Positions 62,823-64,000 of a DNA stretch of 64,000 bases are shown here, piece by piece. Each line of letters opens with the position of its first letter. Within the stretch, counting starts at the first letter, position 1. The stretch lies in contig CAVPAM010000018.1 in the NCBI GenBank assembly GCA_963701445.1, positions 17,175 to 81,174 on the forward strand. The letters are read 5' to 3'. This stretch comes from CAKZLS01 sp963701445. Lineage in GTDB: Bacteria > Pseudomonadota > Alphaproteobacteria > Rhodospirillales > Defluviicoccaceae. The translations under genes and the position numbers were made by a program. The notes under the pieces were generated by a model. The model made no database searches and was not told the DNA's origin. It saw nothing but the letters and a program-made list of their open reading frames with translations.

Positions 62823-64000
62823 ATGAATGAATCAGGTATGGAGACCACCAACGGAGAGCTGGATGGCTTGGATAAGCCACGTTATCCCCCGCGGAAGTTC
62901 TCATTGTCGATTGCCGGTCTCTTCGTTCTGGCTGTTTGTTATACGCTGCATTTCGCGCAGGAGATCTTGATACCGGTGACGGCGGCCGTGATCCTGGCAC
63001 TCCTCCTGCAACCGATCGTTCGCTTCCTTCACCGCGCCAAGGTGCCGGAGCCCATCGGCGCCGGCGTGGTCGTGCTCGCCTTCTTTGCCGTTCTCACGGT
63101 TGGGACCTACTTCCTCTCCGATCCGGCCGCGAAATGGATATCTCAGATGCCGGATGTCGTCGCGGAAGTGCAGGAGAAAATCAAGGGGCCGATTAAACAA
63201 ATCAAGGATGCCAAGGAAGAAATCGAGGACATGGTCGAGGAGACGCAGGCAGACCCAAAAGCGGCGCCGCGTACCAGTTCCCACCGAAGCAAAGCCCCCC
63301 AGGCCAAATCGGAGCAGGCCCCGGCCGAGACAACCCGAGTAAGCCTTCTCGAAGTCTTTACCCGGACCCTCCCCATTCTGCGCGATGTGGGATGGAGCCT
63401 TCTGATCGTATTCGTTCTGCTGTATTTCCTGCTCGCCTCGGGCACGACGATGCGCGAAAACATCATTCTCGCCCTCCCCACGTTTCGGGACAAAAAACGG
63501 GCGCTTGCGGTGACCAGGGACGTTGAGCGCGGCGTATCGGGGCATCTCGCGACGGTGACGTTGATCAACATTGGGCTCGGCGTTGCGATTGGGCTGGCGA
63601 TGCTCGCCGCCGGGCTTCCCAACCCCGCCCTTTGGGGCGCAATGGCGGCGTTGCTCAATTTCATTCCGTATCTCGGGGCAATCGCCGGGACCGTCGTGGT
63701 GACGATCGTCGGACTCGTCACGTTTGACGGGCCCATGGAGGCGCTGATTCCCCCCTTGGTATATATCGCAATCAACAGCCTGGAGGGCCATCTGGTCACA
63801 CCCATGGTTCTCGGCCACCGCTTGACAATCAGTCCCATCGCCTTGTTTCTCTCGGTCATTTTCTGGGGCTGGATATGGGGCATTCCGGGCGCATTGATGG
63901 CGGTTCCCATCCTGATCTGCCTCAAAGTGGTCTGCGGCGCGAACAAGCGTCTGGCGCCGGTGAGCCAGTTCCTGAGCGGGCGGAGCCTGCGGCAGGAGGG
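62823..64000 (+). CDS. AI-2E family transporter (partial, 3' end outside window)
   Basis: From ATG 62823 (MNESGMETTNGELDG) the frame is open to the window edge, 392 codons. It has helices such as KFSLSIAGLFVLAVCYTLHF and VTAAVILALLLQPIVRFLHR, a cytoplasmic stretch with KIKGPIKQIKDAKEEIEDMV, and the family block LLNFIPYLGAIAGTVVVTIV followed by YIAINSLEGHLVTPMVLGHR. This matches the AI-2E/UPF0118 (PerM, YdiK) family. Members export quorum signals or ions; the substrate here is unknown. The 255 bp upstream contains an imperfect TCCTTTC-TCGC-GAAAGGGA hairpin near 62667-62685 of the kind often dispersed in proteobacterial genomes. Confidence 0.92.
   Translation, partial: MNESGMETTNGELDGLDKPRYPPRKFSLSIAGLFVLAVCYTLHFAQEILIPVTAAVILALLLQPIVRFLHRAKVPEPIGAGVVVLAFFAVLTVGTYFLSDPAAKWISQMPDVVAEVQEKIKGPIKQIKDAKEEIEDMVEETQADPKAAPRTSSHRSKAPQAKSEQAPAETTRVSLLEVFTRTLPILRDVGWSLLIVFVLLYFLLASGTTMRENIILALPTFRDKKRALAVTRDVERGVSGHLATVTLINIGLGVAIGLAMLAAGLPNPALWGAMAALLNFIPYLGAIAGTVVVTIVGLVTFDGPMEALIPPLVYIAINSLEGHLVTPMVLGHRLTISPIALFLSVIFWGWIWGIPGALMAVPILICLKVVCGANKRLAPVSQFLSGRSLRQE

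Overview
The window is GC-rich DNA from an alphaproteobacterium, most likely Rhodospirillales-like. Lineage clues are a C4-pathway 5-aminolevulinate synthase (hemA), a COQ9-family ubiquinone protein close to rpsU, the three-gene Rhodospirillum-type proton-translocating transhydrogenase (pntAA-pntAB-pntB), and an ABC1/UbiB kinase. No rRNA, tRNA, CRISPR array or prophage was seen.

Layout. 1-14.9 kb: Na/phosphate cotransporter (cut by the window edge), type II P-type cation ATPase, PAP2 phosphatase, a serralysin-type RTX metalloprotease, long-chain acyl-CoA ligase, an M3 oligoendopeptidase overlapping an ABC1 kinase, and YbjQ. 15-25.8 kb: housekeeping block with pntAA/AB/B, a PAS protein, NnrS, rpsU, peptide deformylase, COQ9, hemA with a regulator, and a class III aminotransferase. 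25.9-35.5 kb: two ABC importers (polyamine type and dipeptide type) around a universal stress protein, with a broken Phd-type antitoxin between the polyamine ATPase and permease genes. 35.5-48 kb: an EF-hand protein divergent from a two-component system, then exopolysaccharide genes (initiating sugar transferase, O-antigen-ligase-like polymerase, Wzc-type autokinase, Wza-type export protein, outer-membrane barrel, and an unknown secreted protein with a duplicated cysteine domain). 48.5-55.4 kb: a PPP-type phosphatase and an alpha-glucan/trehalose operon (GlgM-type glycosyltransferase, a short GH13 enzyme, TreS-maltokinase fusion).

55.4-62 kb is an accessory patchwork. A bicarbonate transporter and its PII-like partner (sbtA/sbtB) lie between two direct copies of the treS 3' end, each followed by a G-run and a ~250-bp dispersed repeat. 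This is the structure expected from single-crossover integration of a 2,262-bp circle. Beyond it are two MNT/HEPN toxin-antitoxin modules whose antitoxins are intact and whose toxins are both broken, two 114-bp MITE-like elements plus a shorter relative, and a 261-bp element with 32-bp terminal inverted repeats, two internal hairpins and a TTA target duplication. The window closes with two small membrane proteins and an AI-2E family transporter.

Six genes (two of them twice) carry apparent single-base frameshifts. All eight look like one extra base, and removing the extra base restores a whole number of codons each time. Two fall in a core transhydrogenase subunit, so sequencing or assembly error is the likeliest explanation. 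The damage in the toxin and antitoxin genes is of other kinds (nonsense codon, 17-bp duplication, internal deletion) and is more likely to be real decay.
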